Program-made: the position numbers and the translations under genes
Shown: one piece after another, positions 51,868 to 61,522 of the stretch
Layout of the letters: each line of letters begins with the position of its first letter
How positions within the stretch are numbered: position 1 is the stretch's first letter
The notes under the pieces: generated by a model
The model's input: only the letters and a program-made list of their open reading frames with translations
Databases searched by the model: none
Told to the model about the DNA's origin: nothing
NCBI RefSeq assembly: GCF_001894925.1
Contig: NZ_BCXD01000018.1
Span: 50,961 to 114,960, forward strand
Source of the DNA: Rhodococcus rhodnii NBRC 100604
Lineage (GTDB): Bacteria; Actinomycetota; Actinomycetes; Mycobacteriales; Mycobacteriaceae
Direction: 5' to 3'
Length of the DNA stretch: 64,000 bases

Positions 51868-52500
51868 TCAGTGGCCGCGTGCGATCCATTCCTCGAGGTG
51901 GGGAGATTCGTCGCCGATCGTGGTTCCGTCGCCGTGTCCGGTGTGCACGATCGTCTCGGACGGCAGCGCGAACAGCTTCTCGCGGATCGACCCGATGATG
52001 GTCGGGAAGTCCGAGTACGAGCGGCCCGTGGCACCCGGTCCGCCCGAGAACAGCGTGTCGCCCGAGAAGAGCTCCCCGGCCTCCGGCATGTACAGCACGG
52101 TGGATCCGGGCGAGTGGCCCGGTGTCGCGATCGCCTGGATGTCGGTACCCGCTACGGAAATACGCTGCCCGTCTTCGAGATTCGTGTACGTGACGCCGGG
52201 ATGCGTCATCTGCCACAGGACGTCGTCGGCCGGGTTGAGCAGGATCGGTGCGTCCAGCCGCTCCGAGAGTTCGGGGGCGACGGTGACGTGATCGTTGTGG
52301 CCGTGCGTGAGCACGATCCCCTTCACCGTGCGCCCTCCGACGCGGTCGACGATCGGCTGCGCGGTGTGTGCCGCGTCGACGATCACGACCTCGTCGTCGT
52401 CGCCGATGAGCCACACGTTGTTGTCGACATCCCAACTGCCGCCGTCGAGTTCGAACTGCCCCGACGTGACGACGCGCTCGACGCGCAGTGCCCCGCTCAC
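51868..52500 (-). CDS. MBL-fold metallo-hydrolase partner of mscR
   Basis: The 210-residue protein has the zinc motif HGHNDH (residues 66-71, H-x-H-x-D-H) and further ligands in '[13 protein letters not shown]' and 'SGDTLFSGG', ending with '[13 protein letters not shown]'. This glyoxalase II-like protein overlaps mscR by GTGA, the same pairing as Rv2259/Rv2260 in M. tuberculosis. It probably hydrolyses the S-formyl-mycothiol-type thioester formed by MscR or a similar mycothiol thioester. Confidence 0.92.
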   Translation of the reverse strand: MSGALRVERVVTSGQFELDGGSWDVDNNVWLIGDDDEVVIVDAAHTAQPIVDRVGGRTVKGIVLTHGHNDHVTVAPELSERLDAPILLNPADDVLWQMTHPGVTYTNLEDGQRISVAGTDIQAIATPGHSPGSTVLYMPEAGELFSGDTLFSGGPGATGRSYSDFPTIIGSIREKLFALPSETIVHTGHGDGTTIGDESPHLEEWIARGH

Positions 52501-53582
52501 AGGATCACCACCGAACGCAGCACCTCGCCCTGATGCATCGTCTCGAACGCCTTCTCGACGTCGCCGAGCCCGATCCGCTCCGTCACGAACTTCTCGAGCG
52601 GAAGTCGTCCCTGCTGATAGAGGTCGACGAGCATCGGGAAGTCGCGTTCGGGCAGGCAGTCGCCGTACCACGACGACTTGAGCGAACCGCCACGACTGAA
52701 GAAGTCGACCAGCGGCATGTCGAGCGTCATGTCGGGCGTCGGGACGCCGACCAGGACGACCGTGCCCGCGAGGTCGCGTGCGTAGAACGCCTGCTTCCAC
52801 GTCTCGGGCCGCCCGACGGCGTCGATGACGACGTCGGCACCGAATCCGCCGGTGAGTGCCTGCACGGCCTCGACGACGTCGGCGCTCGTAGCGTCGACGG
52901 TGTGGGTGGCGCCGAGGTCGGTCGCCCAGTCGAGCTTCTTCGGGTCGCGGTCGATCGCGATGATGCGGTTCGCACCCGCGAGACGTGCGCCGACGATCGT
53001 GGCGTCGCCGACGCCACCGCAGCCGATGACCGCGACGGAGTCGCCACGGGTGACGTTGCCGGTGTTCATCGCGGCACCCATGCCGGCCATGACGCCGCAG
53101 CCGAGCAGGCCGACGACGGCCGGGTCGGCGGACGAGTCGACCTTGGTGCACTGACCCGCCGCGACGAGCGTCTTGTCGGCGAACGCGCCGATGCCGAGCG
53201 CCGGGGTGAGTTCGGTGCCGTCCTCGAGCGTCATCTTCTGCTTCGCGTTGTGAGTGTCGAAGCAGTACCAGGGGCGGCCGCGCTTGCACGCGCGACACTT
53301 GCCGCACACCGCGCGCCAGTTGAGGACGACGAAGTCGCCCGGCGCGACGGTGTCGACGCCCTCGCCGACCGCCTCGACGATGCCCGCGGCCTCGTGGCCG
53401 AGCAGGAAGGGGTACTCGTCGTTGATGCCACCCTCACGGTAGGTGAGGTCGGTGTGGCACACCCCGCACGCCGCGATCGCGACGACCGCCTCGCCCGGTC
53501 CCGGATCGGGAATGTTGATCGTGACGAGCTCGACCGGCGCATCCTTCGCGCGCGAGACGACGCCTCGCACCTGCTGTGGCAT
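52497..53582 (-). CDS. mscR: Mycothiol-dependent formaldehyde dehydrogenase / S-nitrosomycothiol reductase
   Basis: The 361-residue zinc-dependent medium-chain dehydrogenase has the same length as mycobacterial AdhE2/MscR. Catalytic zinc ligands lie in '[11 protein letters not shown]' and '[12 protein letters not shown]', structural zinc in '[15 protein letters not shown]', and the NAD motif in '[15 protein letters not shown]'. It oxidises S-hydroxymethyl-mycothiol to the formyl thioester with NAD+. ATG 53582 follows AGGAG. Its presence near amine-oxidation genes fits formaldehyde produced by N-demethylation. Confidence 0.93.
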   Translation of the reverse strand: MPQQVRGVVSRAKDAPVELVTINIPDPGPGEAVVAIAACGVCHTDLTYREGGINDEYPFLLGHEAAGIVEAVGEGVDTVAPGDFVVLNWRAVCGKCRACKRGRPWYCFDTHNAKQKMTLEDGTELTPALGIGAFADKTLVAAGQCTKVDSSADPAVVGLLGCGVMAGMGAAMNTGNVTRGDSVAVIGCGGVGDATIVGARLAGANRIIAIDRDPKKLDWATDLGATHTVDATSADVVEAVQALTGGFGADVVIDAVGRPETWKQAFYARDLAGTVVLVGVPTPDMTLDMPLVDFFSRGGSLKSSWYGDCLPERDFPMLVDLYQQGRLPLEKFVTERIGLGDVEKAFETMHQGEVLRSVVIL

Positions 53583-53620
53583 GTGACCCACTCCTGTTCG
53601 CTGCATGGTCTGTCTGTGCA

Positions 53621-53634
53621 CGTATGCGCATACG
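53621..53634. promoter_or_regulatory. 14-bp perfect palindrome upstream of mscR
   Basis: CGTATGCGCATACG is self-complementary without a spacer, 39 bp before the mscR start in the gap to the LuxR-type gene. It is a candidate operator for mscR. Confidence 0.55.
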
Positions 53635-53718
53635 ACGCTATCGACCTTCGCAGCCGCGCGGACCTGTTCGAGTGGGGAGGAGGCACTGGCCGAACGGCCA
53701 GGCCCGGGTGGCCGCAGG

Positions 53719-54990
53719 TCAGGGTGCGGGAGTGATCCCGGCTTCGCTGCCGACGGCGGCGGCCTCGCCGCGGGTGCGGACGTCGAGCTTGCGCAGCACC
53801 CCGGCGACGTGGAACTTCACCGTTGATTCGCTCACGCCGAGCCGCTGCCCGATGTCGCGGTTGCGGCGTCCCGCGACGAGATGCGCGAGCACCTCGACCT
53901 CACGCGGTGCCAGTTCGGCGAGTGAATCGGGATCGGTCCGGCCCGCGGGTTCGGCGAGCGGGAGCACCGCGGAGATCCGCGAACCCCACCCGGGCGTCGA
54001 CTCGTGCGCGATGGCGCCGCGGAGGGTTTCGACGCGTGGCCGCAGCTGTCGTTCGAGGTCGGCGGCGTCGAGCGTCCCGTCGGCGTCGTCGCGCAGGTCG
54101 ACGGTGAGGGAGTCGTCGTCGACGGCCCACGCGACCCTCACCCGGCGGACCTCGGTCTGTTCGGCCATCGCGAGGACGACGCCGCGCGCGACGGCCCGCG
54201 CCGCATGCGCGATCTCTCCGGGGAGCCGCCGGCCACCGGGCGGCGCGGGCGCGAACTCGAGTTCGAAGCTGCGATGCCGGATCAGACCCGCCAGCTCGCC
54301 GCGCATTCGTGCGAACGCCGTCGTCACGGCCTCTTCCGACAGCTCGCGGTGGACGTCGACCGACGACCGCAGCTCGACGAGGGCGGTCGTCGCGGTCTCG
54401 CGCGCCGCCGCCCGGGCCTGTCCGTCGGACAGGTCGTTCGAGCGCAGCGTCGCCAGCACCGTCTCGAGCGTCGCCGCGTGCGTGTCGCTGAGTTCGGCGA
54501 TCGTGCGGGCGCGCTCGGCCGACGCCGCGCGCGATTCCGCGAGGTAGGCCGGACTCGCGTTGCCGACCTGCAGCGCGATGGCGGTCGCGACGACGCCGAA
54601 CAGCGATCGAAGGGTGTCGAGCGGCATCGTCGGCTGGCCGCCGGAGCGGACGAGGACGAGCAGGGTGTCGGTGCGATCGAGGATCGCGTGGATCTCGCGG
54701 TCGGCACCTGCGATGCGGGCGCGGCCGCGGTGCACGGCGCACGTGCCGAGCCGGTGGCGCAGTGCGTCGAGTTCGGTGATGGTGACGCGATCGACGATCG
54801 CGGGGTCGCCCGCCACCTTGCGGGGACGGCCTGTGCACTCGCGGGTGAAGATCACCAGCGCGCTGTGCGGAACGGCCTCGCCGACGAACGCGGAGAACCG
54901 CCGGCCGATGTCCGAGAGCCGACCTTCGAGGACGTCGCGCAGTGCATCGATGGTGAGGTCGAGCCCACCGGATACCTGCGCCACGCTCAC
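53719..54990 (-). CDS. LuxR-family (GAF-like sensor) transcriptional regulator
   Basis: The 423-residue protein has a C-terminal LuxR/NarL-type HTH (about 355-415: '[48 protein letters not shown]'). It also has a central helical and HATPase-like region and an N-terminal sensor-like part without a receiver Asp motif. It is upstream of mscR in the same direction (135 bp) and may regulate it, though this is only positional. GTG start at 54990; longer readings cross the ogt gene and are not used. Confidence 0.82.
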   Translation of the reverse strand: MSVAQVSGGLDLTIDALRDVLEGRLSDIGRRFSAFVGEAVPHSALVIFTRECTGRPRKVAGDPAIVDRVTITELDALRHRLGTCAVHRGRARIAGADREIHAILDRTDTLLVLVRSGGQPTMPLDTLRSLFGVVATAIALQVGNASPAYLAESRAASAERARTIAELSDTHAATLETVLATLRSNDLSDGQARAAARETATTALVELRSSVDVHRELSEEAVTTAFARMRGELAGLIRHRSFELEFAPAPPGGRRLPGEIAHAARAVARGVVLAMAEQTEVRRVRVAWAVDDDSLTVDLRDDADGTLDAADLERQLRPRVETLRGAIAHESTPGWGSRISAVLPLAEPAGRTDPDSLAELAPREVEVLAHLVAGRRNRDIGQRLGVSESTVKFHVAGVLRKLDVRTRGEAAAVGSEAGITPAP

Positions 54991-55010
54991 GCCCGCAAGT
55001 CTATCGGCCG

Positions 55011-55547
55011 TCAGAACAGCACCGGATCGTCGAACCCGGGTGCGCGCTCGAGGGCGAGCAACTCGCGCTTGGTGACGGTGCCCGCACCCGCCGAGAAGCC
55101 GCCGATCCCGGATGCCGCGAGCACGCGATGGCACGGAACGATCAGCGGGATCGGATTGCGGCCGAGCGCCTGCCCGACGGCCTGCGCCGCGCCGGGGCTG
55201 CCGAGCTCGGAGGCCACATCGCCGTAGGTGCGCGTCTGCCCGGGTCCGATGGTCCGAGTGATCTCGTAGACCCGTGCGTCGAAGTCCGGGATTCCCTCGA
55301 GGTCGACGGCGATCCAGCGCAGATCGTCCAGCTCCCCGCCCAGGTGCGCGCGCACGGCGTCGACGACGCGCGCGACCTCGGCGGGCGGCTCGGCGTCGTG
55401 TGTCTCGTCGTCGAGGGTCGCGGTGATCGCGGCTTCCGTCTCCTCGGGCGACGGCTCGGCGAGCCGTAGCGCGACGACGCCCGCGGTGCGCCACGCGATC
55501 GCGCACGTACCCACCGCGGTGTCGAACAGGCGATAGCCGACCGTCAT
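55011..55547 (-). CDS. ogt: Methylated-DNA--protein-cysteine methyltransferase
   Basis: The 178-residue suicide enzyme repairs O6-methylguanine. The acceptor Cys139 is in the invariant 'PCHR' motif ('NPIPLIVPCHRVLAASG'), preceded by the helix-turn-helix and Arg finger region 'RTYGDVASELGSPGAAQAVGQALGRNP'. Length and N-terminal ribonuclease-like domain are standard for Ogt. It is 20 bp upstream of the LuxR gene on the same strand. Confidence 0.95.
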   Translation of the reverse strand: MTVGYRLFDTAVGTCAIAWRTAGVVALRLAEPSPEETEAAITATLDDETHDAEPPAEVARVVDAVRAHLGGELDDLRWIAVDLEGIPDFDARVYEITRTIGPGQTRTYGDVASELGSPGAAQAVGQALGRNPIPLIVPCHRVLAASGIGGFSAGAGTVTKRELLALERAPGFDDPVLF

Positions 55548-55604
55548 GGTCCGAGTATGACCTGCCGGTCCGACAGCGCCGCCGCTCGCAGCGCCGACTG
55601 GATC

Positions 55605-56081
55605 TCAGAGGGTTTTCGAGAACCAGTGCGTCGCGTATGCGTTGTCGTTGTACGGAGCGACGGCGACGTAGCCCGCGCCCCGGTACAGGCCCACCGCGGA
55701 CGTGAGCGCGTCGTTGGTGTCGAGCAGGACGCTGCGCGCACCGGATTCGCGGGCGTGCGTCTCGAGCGCGGTCAGTAGGCGTCGCGACAGGCCACGGCCC
55801 CGGACGGCCGGGTCGAGCCACATGCGTTTGATCTCCGCGGTCTCACCGCCGAACTTCACGGCGCCGCACCCCACCGGTGCGGCGCCGTCCCACACGATCA
55901 GCGCGATGCCGCGCGGCGGCCGCAGTTCGTCACCGTCGGCGGACGTGCTCTTCGCGGGATCGAAACCGACCGCGAGCACGTCGTCGAGCTCGCGGAAGTA
56001 CCGCAGAAAGCATGCGCGCACGGCGTCGGAGTCGGGGTCGGCAGACGCGATGCGGACGTCGCTGGGGTGATCGTCGGTCAC
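55605..56081 (-). CDS. GNAT-family N-acetyltransferase
   Basis: The 158-residue protein shows the GNAT core: 'EIKRMWLDPAVRGRGLSRRLLTALETHARESGARSVLLDTND' (acetyl-CoA pyrophosphate loop R-G-R-G-L-S-R at about 96-102) and a C-terminal 'YRGAGYVAVAPYNDN'. It transfers an acetyl group to an unidentified small amine or protein. Start GTG/ATG at 56081; located between ogt and the lipase gene, all on the minus strand. Confidence 0.9.
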   Translation of the reverse strand: MTDDHPSDVRIASADPDSDAVRACFLRYFRELDDVLAVGFDPAKSTSADGDELRPPRGIALIVWDGAAPVGCGAVKFGGETAEIKRMWLDPAVRGRGLSRRLLTALETHARESGARSVLLDTNDALTSAVGLYRGAGYVAVAPYNDNAYATHWFSKTL

Positions 56082-56099
56082 GGGCCGAGGGTATCCGCG

Positions 56100-57404
56100 T
56101 CAGAACGCGCCGCAGTTGTTCGGTGCCGGGACGCCGTCGAAGCGGTCGTTCAGGTAGGCGACCGCCTCGGGGAGTCCGCCCAGCAGGGGGACTACGTGTC
56201 CCACGGCGGCACCGGGCAGGATCGGGGGCGCGGGGTTCACCGAGAACTGCACGTCGGCGCCCTGCTCGCACCAGTCGACCGCGAGCTGGCGCCCCTGGCC
56301 GAACGGCACGATGTCGTCCTGCGTTCCGTGCTGGATCAGGACCGGGGAGTCCGGCAGCGCCGTCCCGATCCTCTGCTCGGCGAGCAGCGCCTGCACGTCG
56401 GGCAGGCCGCTCAGCACGACGTCGAGCGGCTCACCGCTCTGCATGAACTCGGCGGTGCTGCGGAAGCCGTAGCGCAGCCCGGTCTCCGCGACGCACTGCC
56501 CGGCGACGTCCGCGAGCATCGCCTTGCCCGCGTCCGAGAACACGGCGTCGATCGTGTCGGCGTACTCGGGGTAGGCCTGCGCGAGCCCGTTGACGGTGTA
56601 GCCGATGGCGCCGGTGAGGAAGGTGCCGTCGATCTGCCGCAGGGTCGCCTCGAGGTCGGCCGGCGGCGCACCGGCGTAGGTGCCGGCGAGCGTCAACTCG
56701 GGCGCGTACGTCGGTGCGAGTTCGGCTGCCGACGCCGCGGCGCCGCCGCCCTGCGAGTAGCCCCACAGCCCGACGGGGCTGTCGTCGGTCAGCGACGTGC
56801 CGGGCAGGACGCGTGCGGCGCGAGCGGCGTCGAGGACGGCGTGCCCACCCGCTTCACGGTTGACGTACGTATGGATTCCCTCGGTGCCGAGCCCGTCGTA
56901 GTCGGTGACGACGACGGCGATGCCCTGCGACAGCAGCGCGCCGATCGAGAGGATCTCGTACTCGGTGAAGACGTCGAGCGGCGGCGTGTACGTCACGAGC
57001 TGTTCGAGCTGCCGTGACGGCGCGCACTGGTCGCCCTGGCCCTGTGTGCCGGGGGCGAAGGCGACGAGCGGGCGAGGACCGTCGCCGCGCCAAGCGAGCG
57101 ACGGCTCGAGATACGTGCCCGAGACGGCGTTCGCGACGTCGCGCGCGCCGGTCGAGCGGTACAGGAGCTTGGTGGCGGTCGCGGGGAACGCACCGTCCGG
57201 CGTCGGGACGCTGACGGCGATCCTGCCCGGTTCGGTCCGCAGGATCGTGCCGGGTTCCGCGGCCGAGGTCTCGGCGGGCGTCTCGTAGAACGACACTGGT
57301 CCCTGCGCCGCAGCCGGAACGGCGCCGGCCAGCGTCGCGACGACCGCCGCTGCCAGGGCGACCGTGATCCGGCCACGCGTGACGAACCTGCGCCGTGTGA
57401 ACAT
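56100..57404 (-). CDS. Secreted lipase (LIP family alpha/beta hydrolase)
   Basis: The 434-residue protein has an N-terminal signal peptide with a possible twin-arginine start ('TRRRFVTRG') and cleavage after 'AVPAAAQ' near residue 38. The alpha/beta hydrolase part carries the nucleophile elbow 'GYSQGG', and 'HGTQDDIVP' supplies the acid region with His in 'AVGHVVP'. It resembles secretory lipases (PF03583) that act on extracellular lipids. ATG 57404 follows GAGAGGTGG. Convergent neighbour is the GNAT gene on the same strand; upstream it is divergent from the chimeric gene. Confidence 0.88.
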   Translation of the reverse strand: MFTRRRFVTRGRITVALAAAVVATLAGAVPAAAQGPVSFYETPAETSAAEPGTILRTEPGRIAVSVPTPDGAFPATATKLLYRSTGARDVANAVSGTYLEPSLAWRGDGPRPLVAFAPGTQGQGDQCAPSRQLEQLVTYTPPLDVFTEYEILSIGALLSQGIAVVVTDYDGLGTEGIHTYVNREAGGHAVLDAARAARVLPGTSLTDDSPVGLWGYSQGGGAAASAAELAPTYAPELTLAGTYAGAPPADLEATLRQIDGTFLTGAIGYTVNGLAQAYPEYADTIDAVFSDAGKAMLADVAGQCVAETGLRYGFRSTAEFMQSGEPLDVVLSGLPDVQALLAEQRIGTALPDSPVLIQHGTQDDIVPFGQGRQLAVDWCEQGADVQFSVNPAPPILPGAAVGHVVPLLGGLPEAVAYLNDRFDGVPAPNNCGAF

Positions 57405-57610
57405 GCCCCACCTCTCTCCCGGCGGCCGCACGTGTCGCCGACCACTCCGGCAGTGGACTGTAGCACTCGTTCTTACTCGCGAGTCAGATCGGACATGTCG
57501 CCCATTCGTCGCCCGCCGGCCGCGCTGCCGTCGCCTCACGTTCACGGCATGCTCGCGTGGCCGTGTGAGCGTGGCTCGTCACGCAACTGTCGACGAAAGC
57601 AGCTGTCCCG

Positions 57611-59800
57611 GTGAATTTCTCACGTCGCACCTTCCTTCGTACCGCCGCGCTGGGCCTGGTGGCCGCGCCGGTCGCGTGCTCCGCGCCGTCGGGCCCCGCC
57701 CTCGTCTCGTCGTCGCGGCCCGTGCTCACGCACGGCGTCGCCGTCGGCGACCCGCGCGCTGACGGCGCGCTCGTGTGGGCGCGGGCCGACCGACCGGCGA
57801 CGATGATCGTCGAGACCGCGCCCACCGAGGCGTTCGCCGACCCCCGGCGATTCACCTCCGGCCTGCTCACGCCCGACACCGACGGCACCGGGCGGCTGCG
57901 GCTCACCGGACTCGAACCCGGGCAGACGGTGCACTATCGCGTCACCCTCGAGGGTGACGACGGCGCGCGCTCCGAGCCCGTGACGGGGATCTTCCGCACC
58001 GCACCGGCAGCGCCCGGCGACATCCGGCTCCAGTGGTCGGGCGACACCGCGGGACAGGGTTTCGGCATCAACCCCGACATCGGCGGCATGACGATCTTCG
58101 AGACGATGGCCCGCCGCGACCCGCATCTGTTCCTGCACTCCGGCGACGTCGTGTACGCCGACGGGCCGCTGAAGGAGACGGTGACCCTCCCCGACGGCCG
58201 TGTCTGGCGCAACGAGGTCAGCGAAGCGAAAAGCGCCGTCGCCCAGACGCTGGACGAGTTCCGTGGTCAGTACGCCTACAACCTCACCGACCGCAACTAC
58301 CTGCGGTTCAACTCGTCGGTCGCGCAGATCGTGCAGTGGGACGACCACGAGACCGTCAACAACTGGTACCCGGGCGAGATCCTCGACCTGAAGGAGTACA
58401 CCGAGAAGAACGTCGACGTCCTCGCCGCGCGGGCGATGCAGGCGTTCCACGAGTGGAATCCGCTCGACCCCACCGAGGCCGTCGACGGCCGGGTGTACCG
58501 GAAGATCCCGTACGGTCCGCTGCTCGACGTGTTCGTCCTCGACATGCGCAGCTACAAGGACGCGAACAGCGACAACACCGCGGCGTCCGGGCACGTGCTC
58601 GGCGGCGAACAGGAGCGGTGGCTGATCGACCAGCTCACCCGGTCCACGGCGACGTGGAAGATCATCGCCGCCGACCTGCCGATCGGGCTCGCCGTCCCCG
58701 ACGGGGACACCGACTTCATCGAGGAGGCGTATTCGGCTGCACTGCAGGAACTCCCGAGGCATCTTCCGACCCACGGGCTCGAGCCCGTCGGGATCGACGA
58801 TCTGCGCGTCGCGATCGCGGACCGGTTCACCGACCGTGGCCTGCCCACGAGCCCGGACGCGATCATGGTCACCTCGGGCGCGCAGCACGCACTGCGGCTG
58901 CTGCTCGGCCTCGTCGCCGCGCCCGGTGATCGTGCGCTCGTCGATCACCCCACCTATCCGAACGCCCTCGAAGCGATGCGGCGCGGCGGCGTGCGGCCGG
59001 TCCCCGTCGCCGTCCGGCCCGAGAACCCGGGCAGTGCATGGGATCTCGTCGCCCTGCGCAGTGCGGCACGGCAGAGTGGGGCGCGCATGGCGTACCTGAT
59101 CCCCGACTTCCACAACCCCACCGGAGCGTGCCTCGGTGACGCCGGCAGGGCCGAGCTGGCAGCACTCGCCCGCGAGAGCGGCATGATGCTCGTCGTCGAC
59201 GAGACGATGGTCGATCTGTGGCTCGACGCACCGCCACCGGCCCCCGTCGCGTCGTTCGCGTCCGGCTCGGCGCAGCGCGACGTCGTGACGATCGGGTCGG
59301 CCGCGAAATCGTTCTGGGGCGGACTGCGGATCGGCTGGATTCGCGCCGATCCGGAACTCGTCAACCGGCTCGCGGGCGCGCGTGCCGCGGTCGATCTCGG
59401 GACTCCCGTCGTCGATCAGCTCGCCGCGGCGTACCTCGTTCGTCGCGACGGCGGGCTGCTCGACGAGCGCCGCGCCCTGCTCCGCGACCAGCGGTCCGTG
59501 CTGCTCGACGCGCTCGGCCTGGGGCTGCCCGACTGGGAGGTCTCACCGGGCCCGGGCGGGCTCTCGACCTGGGTCCGGATGCCCGGCCCGGTGTCGTCGG
59601 CCCTCGCCGCCGCGGCGCCCGCGCACGGCGTCGTGCTCGCGGCGGGCCCGCGGTTCGGCGTCGAGGGCGCGTTCGAGCGGTTCGTTCGTCTCCCGTACGC
59701 GCGGCCCGCCGACGACCTTCGGCTCGGTGTCGAGCGGCTCGCGCGTGCCTACGAGCCGCTGCGCGGAGCCGCCGAGCACGCGCCCGCCCTCGTCGTGTGA
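57611..59800 (+). CDS. Chimera: N-terminal PhoD-type phosphodiesterase fused to MocR-type aminotransferase domain
   Basis: Residues 1-371 are a PhoD-like alkaline phosphodiesterase: a Tat signal with 'SRRTFLR' and lipobox-like 'APVAC', metal motif 'SGDVVYADG' and 'QWDDHETVNNW'. They lack the C-terminal His-rich metal end of PhoD (about 150 residues). From residue 372 the protein becomes a PLP fold-type I domain as in MocR regulators ('SGAQHALRLLLGLV', 'PDFHNPTGA', PLP Lys in 'GSAAKSFWGGLRIGW'), without the winged-helix that MocR proteins have. An in-frame joining of two genes by deletion at about 58724 is inferred. Confidence 0.87.
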   Translation: MNFSRRTFLRTAALGLVAAPVACSAPSGPALVSSSRPVLTHGVAVGDPRADGALVWARADRPATMIVETAPTEAFADPRRFTSGLLTPDTDGTGRLRLTGLEPGQTVHYRVTLEGDDGARSEPVTGIFRTAPAAPGDIRLQWSGDTAGQGFGINPDIGGMTIFETMARRDPHLFLHSGDVVYADGPLKETVTLPDGRVWRNEVSEAKSAVAQTLDEFRGQYAYNLTDRNYLRFNSSVAQIVQWDDHETVNNWYPGEILDLKEYTEKNVDVLAARAMQAFHEWNPLDPTEAVDGRVYRKIPYGPLLDVFVLDMRSYKDANSDNTAASGHVLGGEQERWLIDQLTRSTATWKIIAADLPIGLAVPDGDTDFIEEAYSAALQELPRHLPTHGLEPVGIDDLRVAIADRFTDRGLPTSPDAIMVTSGAQHALRLLLGLVAAPGDRALVDHPTYPNALEAMRRGGVRPVPVAVRPENPGSAWDLVALRSAARQSGARMAYLIPDFHNPTGACLGDAGRAELAALARESGMMLVVDETMVDLWLDAPPPAPVASFASGSAQRDVVTIGSAAKSFWGGLRIGWIRADPELVNRLAGARAAVDLGTPVVDQLAAAYLVRRDGGLLDERRALLRDQRSVLLDALGLGLPDWEVSPGPGGLSTWVRMPGPVSSALAAAAPAHGVVLAAGPRFGVEGAFERFVRLPYARPADDLRLGVERLARAYEPLRGAAEHAPALVV

Positions 59801-59843
59801 CGAGGGCAGGCGCCGGAGCGTCGTGACGGTGCAGCGAGCCGGA

Positions 59844-60944
59844 TCAGCGCCAGATCGCGGCGATGTCGTCGGCAGTCCGCGCCGGCGGCTGCGGTGCCGG
59901 CGACGGCGTACGGGAGAACCGGGGCGCCGGAACGTGCTGAGTGATGCCGTCGAGCTCGGCCAGCGAGCCGCGCGCCGCGATGTGAGCGTCCTGCGGTGCC
60001 TCCGCGAATGTGAGCACCGGGCTCACGCACGCGTCCGTCCCGTAGAAGATCTCGGCCCATTCGTCGCGGGTCTTCTGCGCGAAGCGATCGGCGAAGAGCT
60101 TCTTCATCTCGGGCCACTTCGCCTGGTCGAGCTGATGCGGCAGGTCCGCCGGATCGAGACCGATGCCGCTCAGGAGCAGTGCGTAGAACTGCGGCTCGAT
60201 CGCGCCGACCGCCATGTACCGGCCGTCCGAGGTCTCGTAGACCTCGTAGAACGGTGCACCCGTGTCGAGGAAGTTCACGCCGCGCTCGTCCGACCACATG
60301 CCGGTGCCACGGAACGACCACATCATGTGCGAGAGCGCGAGCGCGCCGTCGACCATCGCCGCGTCGATCACCTGGCCCTTGCCGGAGACCCCCCGTTCGA
60401 CGAGAGCCGCGAGGACGCCCGTCACGAGGAACATCGAGCCGCCGCCGAAGTCGCCGACCATGTTCAGCGGCGGGACCGGTCGCTCACCGTTGCGGCCGAT
60501 CGCGTGGAGGATGCCCGTCAGTGAGATGTAGTTGATGTCGTGGCCGGCGTTCGACGCGAGCGGGCCCTCCTGGCCCCACCCCGTCATGCGGCCGTAGATC
60601 AGCCGCGGATTGCGGTCGAGGCACTCCTGCGGGCCGATGCCCATGCGCTCGGTCACTCCCGGGCGGAAGCCCTCGAGCAGCACGTCCGCGCGGTCGATCA
60701 GGTCGAGGACCGAGCCGATGTCGTCGGGACTCTTGAGATCGGCCTCCACGATCCGGCGGGAGCGGACCGTCTGGTCGCGCGGGCCCTCGCCCGAGGGAAT
60801 CAGGCCCGGGCGCTGGACGCGGACGACGTCGGCGCCGAGGTCGGCGAGCAGCGTGGCTGCGTGCGGGCCGGGGCCGATGCCCGCGAGCTCGACGACCCGG
60901 ATGCCCGAGAGCGGGCCGGTGCCGGTGCTGGGTGAGGCGGTCAT
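59844..60944 (-). CDS. CaiB/BaiF-family CoA-transferase, alpha-methylacyl-CoA racemase-like
   Basis: The 366-residue protein begins '[36 protein letters not shown]' and has '[33 protein letters not shown]' with the His/Asp catalytic region, which resembles alpha-methylacyl-CoA racemase (Mcr; about 360 residues) more than CoA-transferases. The racemase inverts 2-methyl branched acyl-CoA for beta-oxidation. ATG 60944 with GGAGCG region upstream. The minus strand neighbours are unrelated. Confidence 0.9.
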   Translation of the reverse strand: MTASPSTGTGPLSGIRVVELAGIGPGPHAATLLADLGADVVRVQRPGLIPSGEGPRDQTVRSRRIVEADLKSPDDIGSVLDLIDRADVLLEGFRPGVTERMGIGPQECLDRNPRLIYGRMTGWGQEGPLASNAGHDINYISLTGILHAIGRNGERPVPPLNMVGDFGGGSMFLVTGVLAALVERGVSGKGQVIDAAMVDGALALSHMMWSFRGTGMWSDERGVNFLDTGAPFYEVYETSDGRYMAVGAIEPQFYALLLSGIGLDPADLPHQLDQAKWPEMKKLFADRFAQKTRDEWAEIFYGTDACVSPVLTFAEAPQDAHIAARGSLAELDGITQHVPAPRFSRTPSPAPQPPARTADDIAAIWR

Positions 60945-61079
60945 GGGGTGCGCTCCTCTCGTCGCCCGTAACGTAACGCACCCCACACCGGGGGTGTGCC
61001 CCGGGCCACGTCCCGCCGCAGACGTCGTGTGTGCCGGAAAACCGGGGACAGCGCCGCTCCGGGCGCGCACAGTGGAGCC

Positions 61080-61484
61080 ATGGCCGAACCAGAGTCCCCG
61101 CACCCCGCGAACGCGTCCTTTCCCGGCAGGCTGGTCGGATTCGTCGCGAGCACCGACCTCGACGTCTCGCAGATGTTCTACGTCGAGACGCTCGGTCTGC
61201 GGCTCGTCGAGCGATCCGACTTCGTCCTGCGTGTCGACGGCGGCGGTGCGCAACTGCGCGTCACGCTCGTCCAGAGCAAGGCAGACACCGGATACACCGT
61301 CCTCGGCTGGATCGTCGACGACATCGAGGCCGCCGTGGCCGAACTCGTCGAGCGCGGCATCGAGTTCACGCGCTACCGGGGGCTCGGCCAGGACGACCGG
61401 GGCATCTGGACGGCCCCCGACGGCGGCCACGCCGCGTGGTTCCGCGACCCGCACGGCAACGTGCTGTCGCTGCAGTCGCGGTGA
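61080..61484 (+). CDS. VOC/glyoxalase-superfamily protein
   Basis: The 134-residue protein has a VOC fold: '[45 protein letters not shown]', '[24 protein letters not shown]' and '[12 protein letters not shown]' with the family's C-terminal Asp-Pro-x-Gly-Asn. Metal-site residues are only partly conserved, so an enzyme activity cannot be assigned. It precedes purT by 38 bp. ATG at 61080. Confidence 0.88.
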   Translation: MAEPESPHPANASFPGRLVGFVASTDLDVSQMFYVETLGLRLVERSDFVLRVDGGGAQLRVTLVQSKADTGYTVLGWIVDDIEAAVAELVERGIEFTRYRGLGQDDRGIWTAPDGGHAAWFRDPHGNVLSLQSR

Positions 61485-61522
61485 GCCGGGCCTGACGGCG
61501 CCGCCCGAATAGCATGAGGATC

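Noticed and set aside
59080..59800. Independent MocR gene starting inside the chimera
   Set aside because: No plausible ribosome site or DNA-binding domain precedes the PLP domain, and the frame is continuous with the PhoD part, so it is annotated as one chimeric frame.
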